Positions 44,705-55,683 of a stretch of 64,000 bases of DNA are shown here, piece by piece. Below the pieces are notes generated by a model that was given only the letters and a program-made list of their open reading frames with translations, was not told where the DNA came from and did no database searches. The DNA lies in the NCBI GenBank assembly GCA_004352715.1, contig SCFE01000026.1:2191793-2255792 (forward strand), given 5' to 3'. Position 1 is the first letter of the stretch. Each line of letters begins with the position of its first letter. Source of the stretch: Hofstenia miamia (taxonomy: Eukaryota; Xenacoelomorpha; Acoela). Both the position numbers and the translations under genes were made by a program.

Positions 44705-44792
44705 TTCCATACAATAAGGCAATTACTGCTTACAACAACAATGGTTGCAGATATATTTATTAAAATAAAGAATAAATATATGAAGAACGTAC

Positions 44793-45036
44793 ATAAGTGA
44801 TAAAAACTTGAGGAAGTCGGGAAGGCGCTTCCAGACAGACATGTCTGAGCTTATTAGAAAAAGTGATATTATGCCATTCGTAAATCTGTTGAATGTTACC
44901 AAACACAATGTTTATTCTTTCATTTAAATCAGGAGGCATTGGAACTGTTTTCACTAACCGCATGTAACCATTGACTACTATAGACAGGCTCTCCAAATAG
45001 TTCTTCTCTGTCTCAGCGAGTTCCATCAAAAGAAGT
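44793..45036 (-). CDS. RhoGEF gene exon: DH domain N-terminal part
   Basis: The acceptor TTTGTTTAG (45037-45038) is followed by one base completing a split codon, then 81 codons: LLLMELAETEKNYLESLSIV (DH conserved region 1), VNGYMRLVKTVPMPPDLNER, INIVFGNIQQIYEWHNITFS and LEAPSRLPQVFITY, then donor TAT|GTACGT. The E-T-E-x-x-Y, I-V-F-G-N-I-x-x-I-Y-x-W-H pattern is that of Trio/Kalirin-type DH domains; the Glu in region 1 (E-L-A-E-T-E) contacts the GTPase switch 1. The single first base completes GA|A (Glu) from the exon at 54689, and the end joins the exon at 40385 in phase 0. Confidence 0.92.
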
Positions 45037-45214
45037 CTAAACAAAGAAATGATTTAACAACAATCTCTGTTCAGGAATTACATAGTTTCATTCCCAAAAT
45101 TCACAAGAAATTTGGAAGTCAATTGGCAATGCATTTCTGGTAATAAAAATTTAAGATTATAGTTGACATACTACTGATTTAAAATTCTGACACTTTAAAA
45201 ATTTGAATTAAAGG

Positions 45215-45442
45215 CAGGGGCGTACCCAATATTTTCTGACGGGGGGACATCACTGTTATTCACTAATGCGAAAATTTTTGAAAATATTGAAAAAATAGAC
45301 CCTAAAAAATGCATTTCACGATCTTAGAATTTTAATTTTTCTATTTTTTACGAAAAATTTTTAAATTTATCTAGTCAAAATTAAATTTGGAACCCCGACG
45401 GAGGGGGACATTCCACCATGTCCCCCCCTGGGTACGCCACTG
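45215..45442. mobile_element. hAT-like MITE with 8-bp TSD (GGCGTACCCA ends)
   Basis: A 228-bp element starts CAGGGGCGTACCCAATATTT and ends with the inverted CTGGGTACGCCACTG. ATTAAAGG is duplicated on both sides (45207-45214 and 45443-45450). CAGTGGCGTA-type ends are widespread among animal hAT elements. No coding capacity. Confidence 0.92.
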
Positions 45443-46129
45443 ATTAAAGGTAACAAATTCCATGTTATATATAAACAAATTATTGATTAAATTTTAATAA
45501 AGAAAAAAACTTTTTAATTAAAGTAAATTCAAGACAATTTCGCAAAAATTTTACACGCCTATGTAAGTTAGTAGATTCTTAATTCAATTTACGATGCCAA
45601 CATATTTAATGACAAACCTCGTTGATTTAACCGAAATAATTACAGTAATTTGTTCTCGTGGGACTCAATACAAAGAAAGAACGTAGCAGAAATTATAGAT
45701 TTCAAAATACCAAAGCCGCACATCAAAAACACATATCAATTCTATTAAATTGAGCTAAAACAATAATCAAAACACTTTTCAATATAGCTATTCAGGGCTA
45801 TACTCATATTAAAATCATTTATGCGCTATGTCGCAATGACGGCGGAACGAATTTTGGTTTAGGGATGACACGCTATATTTATTACACTGCACATTGATTT
45901 TTACTGCCTAAATTGTAAGAAGTTTTTTTTGATAAAAAATATTTTAGAGGTGGGCAACTGCCGTCAATTGCACCGTCGATGCGATATATATATATATATA
46001 TATATTCTTTGGATTACACCTTTGTTATATATATATATATATATATATATATATNNNNNNNNNNNNNNNNNNNNNNNNNNNNNNNNNNNNNNNNNNNNNN
46101 NNNNNNNNNNNNNNNNNNNNNNNNNNNNN

Positions 46130-46164
<35 letters not shown>

Positions 46165-46317
46165 GTACTTGTTACAATCTCAAAACTGGGTATTTTTAGA
46201 ATTTCATAGCTTTACTTTGACACCTTTTGTTAAATATTGTTGTCATTTTCAACCATTTCTAGAAATGTCTCGAACTTTTTCTTTAAGCACTTCAAATTTT
46301 TTAAAATATATTTAAAT
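45443..46317. other. Intronic spacer with (TA)n runs and a 75-N gap
   Basis: (TA) runs at 45984-46004 and 46026-46160 surround N at 46055-46129. No gene. Confidence 0.8.
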
Positions 46318-46446
46318 TCCTTTGATGTCTTTGCTTGTAATGTATGCAACAATGCTACTGATGAACCGGAAAGATTTTTTGTATCTGTATCTTGCAATGC
46401 ATGTTATTACTTAGAGCACTCATGTGTTGGGTTTAACTCTAGCTAA
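46318..46446 (+). pseudogene. LINE ORF1 fragment with PHD-like finger
   Basis: The frame reads FDVFACNVCNNATDEPERFF, then SVSCNACYYLEHSC, giving the C-x2-C, C-x2-C-x4-H-x2-C half of a PHD-like finger and then a stop. Same module type as at 9221, but a different sequence, so another LINE family member. Confidence 0.5.
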
Positions 46447-46851
46447 ATTGATTTTATTGAGAAATAGTGGCAAAGTACTAAGAACAGTTTTCAGATCTCT
46501 TCTTGATTCGGGGAATAATACTATTGAATACTGCAATCAATGATCACCACATATCTGTGACATTGCCTCCGAGTGGAACTAGCTGTTCAGTCACTTCTTT
46601 ATCTTCTCCCAATACAAATGATGTGTGGGTTGATCAGGTATACGCTTACAGGTCCCTGTCAAGCTAACAACAGAAATAGTAAACAGTCATTACACGTTGT
46701 CGTGGCCTGGCATGTATGGTTCATAGTACACTACTATATATACTTGTATCTTTTAGTGCACAATAAAACATTTTACATAACGTTGTCGTACACTCGTTAC
46801 GCTCCTAACATGAGGACAGAGATAGAGTTTATAAACCCAAATATACTTTAA

Positions 46852-47480
46852 TTGGATTCTTCAAATATCGCAGATGAATGGAATAGATGGTATCGGGAAT
46901 TTAATCTTTTTCTGCAAGCAACCGAACTCGATTCGAAACCGAATTCAGTAAAAGTTGGTCTTCTTTTAAGGACGATAGGTCCTCTATGCAAAGACATCTA
47001 TGAAAACTTTACATGGAAGCCAACCGAGGATAAGGTGAAGTTCCAAACTATAATAGGCTAATTTGAGGCTTACTTCACCCGCCAAAAAATGAGACATTTG
47101 AAAGATTCACAGAATACAGATGCTTTTGTTACTAAGTTAAGGACATTAGCCCACAATTGTAACTTTGAAAATCTCATTTATTCACTGATGCGCGATCAGT
47201 TAATTTTAACAATTACTGACACCAATTTCCAACAAAGACTGTTTCGTGAAATTAACTTAACTCTTCAAAGAGCTATAGATAAATGTGCTGAAGAGACACT
47301 TCTTCAAATGTCCTCAATTACACCAGAAATTAACTGTAATGAACCTCAATTTAAAATGAAAGTGGAAGAAATTGATGCTCTATGACAACAAAGATACATT
47401 GGCAGAAATCAGACGAAAATCTTTTCGGAGAACATTGATTGTGGAAAATGTGGTAAAACTCATCACAGTACTAACTGCTC
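46852..47480 (+). pseudogene. Gypsy Gag remnant
   Basis: Frames at 46852-47061 and 47062-47385 carry IADEWNRWYREFNLFLQATE and DIYENFTWKPTEDK, matching the W-x-x-W-x-x-x-F capsid region of Gypsy elements near the K02A2.6-like group, then RQKMRHLKDSQNTDAFVTKL and LRTLAHNCNFENL. A stop lies at 47059-47061 and another after the second frame. A zinc knuckle (CGKCGKTHHSTNC) follows at about 47440. Confidence 0.75.
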
Positions 47481-47609
47481 TGTTCTTGGATGCACATAAA
47501 TAAACAATGTTGATGACCAATCAGAGGAAAGTGGAAATGAGTATGACTTCGACGTAGTAAATACTCTAGAATCAAAACCCTGTAAAAACGATTCCCAAAA
47601 TCAATCAAA

Positions 47610-48065
47610 ACGATTGCAACAATAAATGGTCAGAAAATACACATGAAAGTGGATTGTGGAGCACAATGTAATGTGCTATCATACAGTGATTTTAAGAAAT
47701 TGCACTTAGCAAGAAGTCTAATCAGATCAACAAGTTGCCGATTGACAGCATATGGTGGAAGTCAGGTCTCTGTCAAAGGGTCATTTTCCATACACGCAAC
47801 GATGGGAAAGAAAAGCAATACCAACATTGTGCGATTCATGGTTTCAACAGAAAACGTCACTCCAGTGGTTGGTCTACCAACTTGTTTAGCCTATAATCTG
47901 CTACAAGTCAACTTTATTGATGAGACGCTAATAAATAGTTTAAAACAAAATTTTTCGGATGGGGTCCGGAAGGAAACCAAACTTAAAACTTTAGACCCAT
48001 CCGGACCAGAAACGCTAACCCAGATTTACGAAAAGGTCATGGATGTTTTTTACAGGATTAGGTGA
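47610..48065 (+). pseudogene. Gypsy aspartic protease remnant
   Basis: The readable frame has MKVDCGAQCNVLSYSDFKKL, where the active-site D-(S/T)-G has become D-C-G, then LTAYGGSQVSVKGSF (flap region) and VTPVVGLPTCLAYNLLQV (the I/V-V-G-L end motif). It closes with a short linker (LDPSGPETLTQIYEK) toward the RT. Confidence 0.8.
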
Positions 48066-48069
48066 GTAT

Positions 48070-48688
48070 AGCAAGGAATACAGTATCAAAATTAGAAAAC
48101 TTGCAGAGCCGGTAATTCATGCCCCAAGAAGAGTTCCACTGTCGTTATTGGATAAAGTGAAGAATAAGCTTGATCTATAGGTAAAAAACGATGTGATTAA
48201 ACCTTCATATACTCAGCTCAATGGGTTGGGAGCCTTGTAATAGCTGAAAAATGAAATGGCGACTTAAGTTTGACCCTGGACGCAAAGGAACTGAATGCGC
48301 AGTTATTCGCGAACCCCATAATCCTCTACCAAATGCAACAATGCCAGCATTTTTCAATGGTAATTGTGTTGTCAGCGTCATCGATCTTTCACACGCATTC
48401 TGGCATATTAAGCTCATTAAGGAGTCATCCCCTCTCTGCACCTTTAATACTCCGTTTGGAAGATACCAGTGGAAAAGGCTGCCCAATGGTCTTGCATCAA
48501 CTTCTGACAAGGCACAACAAATGGTAGATGAGGTATTTGAAGAGCTAACAAATATAATGTCATTCATGATGATATATGTCGCGACTAATGATGAATCAAG
48601 TCACATCGAAGCCTTGTCTGCCGTTCTTGAAAGGGCCAGAATCAACAATATAAAATTCAACTTAAAGAAATGGATTCGAAGCAGATGA
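48070..48688 (+). pseudogene. Gypsy reverse transcriptase remnant
   Basis: Includes the RKVPLSL-like leader (about 48128), MKWRLKFDPGRKGTE, then VVSVIDLSHAFWHIKL (motif A Asp), CTFNTPFGRYQWKRLPNGLA (the F-x-T-P-F-G-x-Y-x-W-x-R-L-P-F-G motif) and MSFMMIYVATNDESSHIEAL, where the catalytic Y-x-D-D is replaced by VATND. It is therefore inactive even if read through. Confidence 0.85.
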
Positions 48689-48759
48689 AGAAAAAATAAG
48701 AGCAGTCAGAAACCTTCATTTACCACAATCAAAAAAGAGCTGCAACGCTTTCTAGGACA

Positions 48760-49497
48760 TAACACATCCATTGAGAGACCTTGCAAAAACAGAGCGCGAT
48801 TGGAACTGGCAAGATGAGCACAGACTAGCTTTTGAAAAAATAAAATTTACTTTAATATCTCCTCCAGTATTGAAGCATATTGATAAAGATTGCGCTTCAA
48901 CAGTTCTACAAGTGGATTCTTCTCAATATGGACTTGGAGCTTGTCTCATGCAAGAAGGATGACCCTGCGCATGCGCGGAAAGATCGCTCACACAATATGA
49001 ACAACAATATTCCCAAATAGAAAAAGAACTTCTGGCTATTGTATTTGGATGTCAGAAATTCCATGAATACTTCTATGGTGTTCGCTTAAGGCCACGTTTA
49101 GACTAGTGATTGGTTCAAAAGTGATCTATCACATTTGAAAGAATTGCACGTCTAACCACCCGAGATAATTAGCGATGTGACGATCACAAGGAAATCGATC
49201 GCCCACGATTTCTTCGTGATCGTCACATCGCAAATTATCTCGGGTGGTTAGAAGTGCGATTCAATCAAAATGTGATAGATAACTTTTGAACCAATCACTA
49301 GTCTAACCGTTTCCTAACAGTTCATGCCTATCACAAACCGCTGGAGACTCTTCACAAGAGGGCTATCCACTTAACACCCCATAGGACTCAGAGACTCATG
49401 CTGGCGTTGCACACCTACCAAGATATTAAAGTGATGTATAAACCTGGAAAACAACTATGCGCTGCAGATACACTATCTCGAATTATTTTGCCAAATT
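48760..49497 (+). pseudogene. Gypsy RNase H remnant, interrupted by a MITE
   Basis: HPLRDLAKTERDWNWQDEHR precedes STVLQVDSSQYGLGACLMQE (first catalytic Asp) and YSQIEKELLAIVFGCQKFHE (catalytic Glu). After YGVRL the MITE at 49090-49314 intervenes; the frame resumes with TVHAYHKPLETLHKR, LMLALHTYQDIKVMYKPGKQ and LCAADTLSR, the end of RNase H. Removing the MITE and one TAA restores the frame across the junction. The usual T-D-H-K-P-L is V-H-A-Y-H-K-P-L, so a catalytic Asp is lost. Confidence 0.88.
49090..49314. mobile_element. Palindromic Harbinger-like MITE, copy 2, TAA TSD
   Basis: A 225-bp near-palindrome begins GGCCACGTTTAGACTAGTGA and ends TCACTAGTCTAACCGTTTCC, flanked by TAA (49087-49089 and 49315-49317). 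It is homologous to 28103-28321 and sits inside the Gypsy RNase H. Its right arm occurs again at 50001-50146 as part of the 832-bp duplication. Confidence 0.92.
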
Positions 49498-50832
49498 AAA
49501 AAGTTGATCAAGTGACAAATGAACTGAATGATGACTCCAATTGAACATGGAAGTTAATTCACTAGTAACAACAGAATTTTGCAATCTAATACGGAATTCA
49601 AACCAGACGAACCCCATCATGAAGAGGCTGCATAACTTTGTAAACAATGGTTGGCCAGAACACGTATCTCTTGTTGAGCCAGCTCTCAAGTCCTATTAGA
49701 AGATGTGATATGAACTGCACATCAATAACGGAATTCTAATGAGATCCAATCAGATCATAATACCATCTGAATTACAAAAGAATCACACAGCGGAGCTGAT
49801 AAAATGAATAGGAAAGCAAAATTATTTTACTACTGACCTAATCTGAGCTAAGATATTAAAGACTATACCGATAAATGTGAACGATGCGCATTTGATGCTA
49901 ACTATCAAAGAAAACAGCCCATGATCATCCACAACAGAAAATCGCCTTCGATACCATGTTAAGGGATCCAGTTTTCTTGTTGTCATAGATTATTAATCCN
50001 ATTAGCGATGTGACGATCACAAGGAAATCGATCGCCCACGATTTCTTCGTGATCGTCACATCGCAAATTATCTCGGGTGGTTAGAAGTGCGATTCAATCA
50101 AAATGTGATAGATAACTTTTGAACCAATCACTAGTCTAACCGTTTCCTAACAGTTCATGCCTATCACAAACCGCTGGAGACTCTTCACAAGAGGGCTATC
50201 CACTTAACACCCCATAGGACTCAGAGACTCATGCTGGCGTTGCACACCTACCAAGATATTAAAGTGATGTATAAACCTGGAAAACAACTATGCGCTGCAG
50301 ATACACTATCTCGAATTATTTTGCCAAATTAAAAAGTTGATCAAGTGACAAATGAACTGAATGATGACTCCAATTGAACATGGAAGTTAATTCACTAGTA
50401 ACAACAGAATTTTGCAATCTAATACGGAATTCAAACCAGACGAACCCCATCATGAAGAGGCTGCATAACTTTGTAAACAATGGTTGGCCAGAACACGTAT
50501 CTCTTGTTGAGCCAGCTCTCAAGTCCTATTAGAAGATGTGATATGAACTGCACATCAATAACGGAATTCTAATGAGATCCAATCAGATCATAATACCATC
50601 TGAATTACAAAAGAATCACACAGCGGAGCTGATAAAATGAATAGGAAAGCAAAATTATTTTACTACTGACCTAATCTGAGCTAAGATATTAAAGACTATA
50701 CCGATAAATGTGAACGATGCGCATTTGATGCTAACTATCAAAGAAAACAGCCCATGATCATCCACAACAGAAAATCGCCTTCGATACCATGTTAAGGGAT
50801 CCAGTTTTCTTGTTGTCATAGATTATTAATCC
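49168..50832. repeat. 832-bp duplication across a single N
   Basis: 49168-49999 and 50001-50832 match without a difference that I could see; the N at 50000 lies between. The second copy continues into the integrase core, so the true locus probably has one copy. Confidence 0.95.
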
Positions 50833-51556
50833 AAATCTATCATATATAGAAAACTACCAGAAAATAATGCCTTAGCAATCACAAATGAGTTGAAAAGGAT
50901 ATTTGCAAGTTTTGGAATATCTGCTACAGTAATAGCTGATAATAATCCGGCAAAATCTCACAAAATGGAAGAGTTCTGCAATGATTATTCTATAACATTA
51001 ATCACTTCTAGTCCTTATTTTCCAATATCAAATGGACTTGTCCACATCATGAAGAAAATCCTTAAGGTGTGATGACCTTGAGTATGCATTACTTCTTCAT
51101 AACAACCTTCCTGACCTGGGACTAAAAGTCACCCCGTCACAACTACTACACAACCGTGAGTTGAGAACAAAACTACCTCTACTAGCAAAGAAATTAAAGC
51201 CGAAGATTAGGCAACACCAAACTCGGAAGAAGACAAAGAAGCACTACGACAAACAATCAGCTCATCTTTACCCACTAAAGATCGGTGATCGCGCTCTAAT
51301 TCTAAATGGAAATCGGCAAACAGGCACAATCATCTGGCTTGCGAATACCCCAAGATCATATTTCGTTAAACTAGATACAGGAACGTTGATAAGAAGAAAT
51401 CGACAGTATCTCAAAGTACCTCCCCATAATTTGCTACACAAAAGGCAAAGATACTATGATTACTTTAGCGACGATCAGTTGAAGCAGGATGAAAATAGCA
51501 ATTCCCCCGACGTACCATCCTCCTCTGGTGATAAACCGTCAAAAAAAGGTTGCTGA
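50530..51556 (+). pseudogene. Gypsy integrase remnant
   Basis: ELHINNGILMRSNQIIIPSE and ELQKNHTAELIK are the N-terminal zinc-binding region; VVIDY (about 50815) holds the first catalytic Asp, followed in frame by RIFASFGISATVIADNNPAK (second Asp) and LITSSPYFPISNGLVHIMKK, where the catalytic Glu after N-G-x-A is missing. The C-terminal part (51161-51556) has KKHYDKQSAHLYPLKIGDRA and SYFVKLDTGTLIRRNRQYLK, typical of the Gypsy integrase SH3-like tail. The first part also occurs upstream of the N at 49700-49999. Confidence 0.85.
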
Positions 51557-51560
51557 AGAA

Positions 51561-52139
51561 CTTATTGAGCCTTTTACCTTCTCAGTCCTTTTACAGGTTG
51601 AACAGGAATTAAGAAAATTCCCAATTTTAAACGAATGGTCAAACTCGTTTCTGGTGTTTCTCGATATCGAACTGTTGAGGTAGCACTTAAATCGCTTGAG
51701 ATTTTCGATATATTCTTGAAATCATTTTTTTCGTTTATTTTCCATCGTTATCTTAACAAGGAAGAAAGAGTTATAGTAGAGTACCGAAAACAGATTTGAA
51801 AATAAAGAACATGAAACTCTTTAACAGTGGAAAAGATGTTGTAATGCCACATAATTGACTATTTGCCAAATGCAATTTTATGGTTCAGAATGCACAATCG
51901 TTACTTCATAAACTATCATTCGGAATTCATGTTATTATTGAAAAGGCTAAGGGATGATGCCAAATATTTCTCCATCTTAGGACATATTAAATGACTTTTC
52001 TGTTCCATATATAATAAGAAGTGGTGGAATTAATAAAGCCCCATCTTTTGACTTAAACAATTCAAAATTTTCACTTCGTTTGACATAATGAAAAACAGTA
52101 ATAGAGATTGAGAAAGTGAATTATATCAAGTATTTCAAT
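51561..52139. other. Sequence downstream of the Gypsy coding part
   Basis: May include the 3' LTR, but no matching copy upstream of 46850 was recognised. Confidence 0.3.
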
Positions 52140-52940
52140 GATTAAAGAGAAAAAGAAAACATTTGGCAAATTTTCAAGTTCAAAATTTACATGTTTACAA
52201 AGCATCTTCTACAAGAGTGAGAGACTTCTCAGAAACAGATCATGTTGTGGCCGTGCATGATTGGATTTTGCAAACGTTGCACGACAAATGCCAAGTTTAT
52301 GATGTCCAACATGTTTCGCTTGCCAATTCTTCCTCATATCCAGAGCAACAAGGCTTCATCGACCAGTGATGGACCATTATTGTATCAATTGTTGGCCATT
52401 ATAGGCGGTTGGACGCTGGGCCATTATTGGCCCAATGATAAATCCGATAATGAGGCAAACTTGAAGAGTTTTTAAGCTTTTTCCTCAAATTATTCATGTG
52501 ATACAGAATACAATGCTCAACATTTTTATTGGATAATATTCCATAAAATATAAAATGAGTTTGTCAGGAACGCACTATTTGGCGTTTTTACTTGACCCCA
52601 GGTACATCAATAAATCAATTCTGACAACTGACAAAGAAAAGATGGCTTACTACTTGGTCAAAGAACTTCATCCAGGTCTCGTATCAGTATTAACCCAATA
52701 TCGGACAAAGAGTGGATCATTCCTGGAAGGCCACTGCTGGTGCCTTCTCTGTCATTCCATGTGACTGGTGGAAACTTTTGTCATAAGCTCGACGCCAAAC
52801 TGATTTCGGTCATTCAAGCCTTAATGTCATGTGTGCTATCAACAGCTCGTCATTTGGATTAGTGCACTCAAAGCAGGTGTAACAGAATTGGTGTTGAGAA
52901 AGCAGGAAAACTGGTTTTTAATTTGAAGGTTCTCAACATG
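52140..52940 (+). pseudogene. hAT transposase C-terminal remnant
   Basis: Pieces in different frames: VHDWILQTLHDKCQVYDVQH (52163-52369), SGTHYLAFLLDPRYINKSIL and LVKELHPGLVSVLTQY (52555-52764), and FGLVHSKQV followed after a stop by SRKTGF near 52851-52920. These match the H-Y-L-A-x-L-L-x-P-x-Y and F-G-x-V-H-S-K-x-R-N-x-L-G-x-E-K-A-x-K-L-V segments of the hAT dimerisation domain. It is a dead copy. It could descend from an element that once moved one of the hAT-like MITEs here, but no shared termini were found. Confidence 0.6.
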
Positions 52941-52964
52941 AACTGAATTTATTTAATGTCGATT

Positions 52965-53022
<58 letters not shown>
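52965..53022. repeat. (TA)n microsatellite
   Basis: Pure TA repeat of about 50 bases. Confidence 0.95.
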
Positions 53023-53024
<2 letters not shown>

Positions 53025-53879
53025 GCCTTGTTGTTTTTACATTGATTGAAAATATAGTTTTCTCGAGCAGTCGCTTTTTAACCCACCCCTACCAGATTTG
53101 CTGTCAAAAATCTGATTTAAATCAATAGAATCCGATTTTTTATTTTTTCAAAAAATTTTCCAACCCTAGGCGAAAGCCTACGGCAAACTTACTGTCATTA
53201 TTCTATTTCTACGATCGATATGACATCGATAGTTTATGCAAACAATGTCAACAGGTGTTACCTCTTCTGGCACACCATTAAAAGACCATTGGCATATTGC
53301 TTACGTGAATGAAAAACTGAAATGAAAAATTACTTACAAAATAAAACATTGCCCGTTGTCACACATTTAAACACATATAATTCAAATATTTTTTTTCTGT
53401 AAATAGACCGCAAAGTCAAAATTGCACTAACAACGCGCAAAGTCTTTACAATTGAGCTAATACTGAATCCACTCAATAAATGGTATTAACATACTGCTAC
53501 TATATATTTTCCTCGTATTGAATAATTGTAACTTATTTTTCAATTGTGAATGTATTGCTATTGGAAACTACCATTCATTAAAATTAATACAATTCAATTG
53601 AAAAATAAGCTACGATCATTCAATACGATTTGAAAATTTGCAAAGAGTATATTAATATTCGAATCATTCACAACAAAGATCAAATATCAAGAGGATTGGC
53701 TTCATCATTAATGTATAAATATACATCCGTGAAACTATCCGTTACTATCCGTGAATCATAGAGCACGTCACTGGTCATTTAACTTCAGAAATTTATAATC
53801 ACATTCAAAAAATTAACATTGAAAATTTTATATCATTACAAGAGGAAAATTTACAAAAATTGCAGAAGCCATTAAAGTT

Positions 53880-53917
<38 letters not shown>

Positions 53918-54559
53918 GNTGCTTTTAAAGAGCTCTTCCAATAACACATCTATTGGATATCTTATACCCAAGTGATTTTATCAGCAGGCGCTAATTACTG
54001 ATGACTGACAGAACGATTTTTTAAGTCTGTATTTAATTTCAAATGCAGCGATGTTATTCCTCGAAATTAGAAACAACTCTGAAATGTCTGAAAAGATTTA
54101 TATGTTATCGATGAAGATTAAAATCGCACGTTTTAAGTGATACAATCAACAGCCATTTTCAGGAAAATCTTTATATAGCGAACAAGTGGCAACACTCAGC
54201 CTTCAGGGCTTAGACATGCAGAAATTCATTAGATTTACAGTAATTGATAAACTCTTTATGAAACAAGAATTATTTTTAAATTAAACTCTTTGTTCATTAC
54301 AATGATATTTAATGTCATTTTGTCGATGTTCGCTCTAATATACTGTACATTTGATTTTCTTAAGTTTTTCCAGCTCAATGCAATGGAAGAGAATGTTGAA
54401 TGGATAAAACTGGCCCATATCAGCGTTTAATATTAAGAAGACTTATTTCAGAAACTTGGCATTTGTGCGCCATGTTGAGTGTCAGCGGAAGAATTACCTT
54501 CGTGTTAAGCATATGGCTTAAGAAGCAGTTTTCTTCCTGGTGTAAAAATAATTATAATA

Positions 54560-54606
<47 letters not shown>

Positions 54607-54688
54607 GTATATAATTATGCATTTTAAATGTGTAGATATGTACATTTACATAACAAGAAACAATATTCATAAACAATTGAATATTTAC
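53023..54688. other. Intronic AT-rich sequence with (TA)n runs
   Basis: (TA) runs at 53887-53925 (before a single N at 53929) and 54562-54604. No exon recognised. CCAACCCTAGG at 53160 resembles one end of a hAT-like element without a partner. Confidence 0.5.
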
Positions 54689-54813
54689 TCTCGCTTTGAA
54701 AGAAGGTTGGGTGAGCTTGGAGTGGACGATATTTCGTTGGTAATATTTTCAGGCTCGTTTGTAACTGGATCGACATCTAGGCGGCCTTCCGAACATGTGG
54801 ATCCATCCAAACT
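54689..54813 (-). CDS. RhoGEF gene exon: Ser-rich linker before DH domain
   Basis: The acceptor TGTATTTAG (54814-54815) is followed by SLDGSTCSEGRLDVDPVTNE, PENITNEISSTPSSPNLLSK and R, ending GA|GTAAAT (phase 2). The two last bases GA join the first base A of the exon at 45036 to give Glu, then LLLMELAETE, so phases match exactly. The segment is polar, rich in Ser, Pro, Asp and Asn, as expected for the unstructured linker before a DH domain. There is no known motif beyond S-S-P-N-L, a possible phosphorylation site. The plus strand also has an open frame here, which is a shadow. Confidence 0.75.
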
Positions 54814-54815
54814 CT

Positions 54816-55169
54816 AAATACAACTAAGTTAATTTTCTCAATGAAAAAACTTTAAATGAATTTTATAGTTATGATTACAGCATTGTTATTACCAAGTTAA
54901 CAAGTAAAGATAAGGCAATTAAGGTTGATCCAGTGGCTACTTATAAATTATAAAAAGATTCACATAAATGCAGTTATATTTAAATTCTAAAACTGGCCAG
55001 TATCATGCGGCATGCTGAAATTCCTTTCTGAGAATTGCAATTATATAAAAATTACATTTTAGTCATTAAAAAAGTTTTTAACATTCTTACCAAAGTACTC
55101 ACTTGTTGCACCTGATCGCTCATATTTACATTTAAATGATGTGTGCTTATCTAAAGGCAATTCAAGTTA

Positions 55170-55205
<36 letters not shown>

Positions 55206-55207
55206 NG

Positions 55208-55241
<34 letters not shown>

Positions 55242-55683
55242 TGGATATACTTACATTCTCAAATGCATACCCACATATAACATGTCAGTAATAGTAATTC
55301 AATTTTATATCTTAAAGAGTCCCCCCACATCAATCTATTAGCATTAGTTTATGTTGTCCATGCAAAACGAGTGCAAATTTGCTATTTTCGTGTATTGCTA
55401 CAACATTCCCACAATTTCTGCTCGTTGCTTCGAAATGTTGAAGGAATGTCTTAAATCTGTGATGGTTTCTTCAAAATCATTTTAAGCTCTGATAACTCCT
55501 AACTATAAAAGATATTAATAATACAATAATGAACTATTATCACATCAGAAACTAGAAATCTATAATAAATTTTTAATGATTTAAATGTCATTCACAAATA
55601 CTTGAATTTGTAATGTAAGAATTGTGACAATTACTCTGTAATAAAAATTAAAAATTTATATATTATTATTTCATTTCTTCTCA
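54816..55683. other. Intronic sequence with (TA)n runs
   Basis: (TA) tracts at 55168-55236 are split by a single N (55206). Otherwise AT-rich without recognisable content. Confidence 0.5.

Larger units (their letters stand above)
46850..51560 (+). mobile_element. Degenerate Gypsy-type LTR retrotransposon
   Basis: Gag, protease, RT, RNase H and integrase remains follow in the Gypsy/Metaviridae order on the plus strand, opposite to the RhoGEF gene in whose intron they lie. Every domain has stops or frameshifts. The Harbinger-like MITE (49090-49314) is inserted in RNase H. A single N at 50000 lies between two copies of an 832-bp segment. I could not identify the two LTRs, primer site or polypurine tract, so the limits given are those of the coding part. 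Confidence 0.88.

Noticed and set aside
44401-44722. Open frames (AEPSRAE, RLGSARL) through a gap
   Set aside because: Translations of GAGCC repeats in MITE copy 9.
49483-50522. Two identical 68-codon minus-strand frames
   Set aside because: Antisense shadows of the Gypsy region duplicated across the N at 50000.
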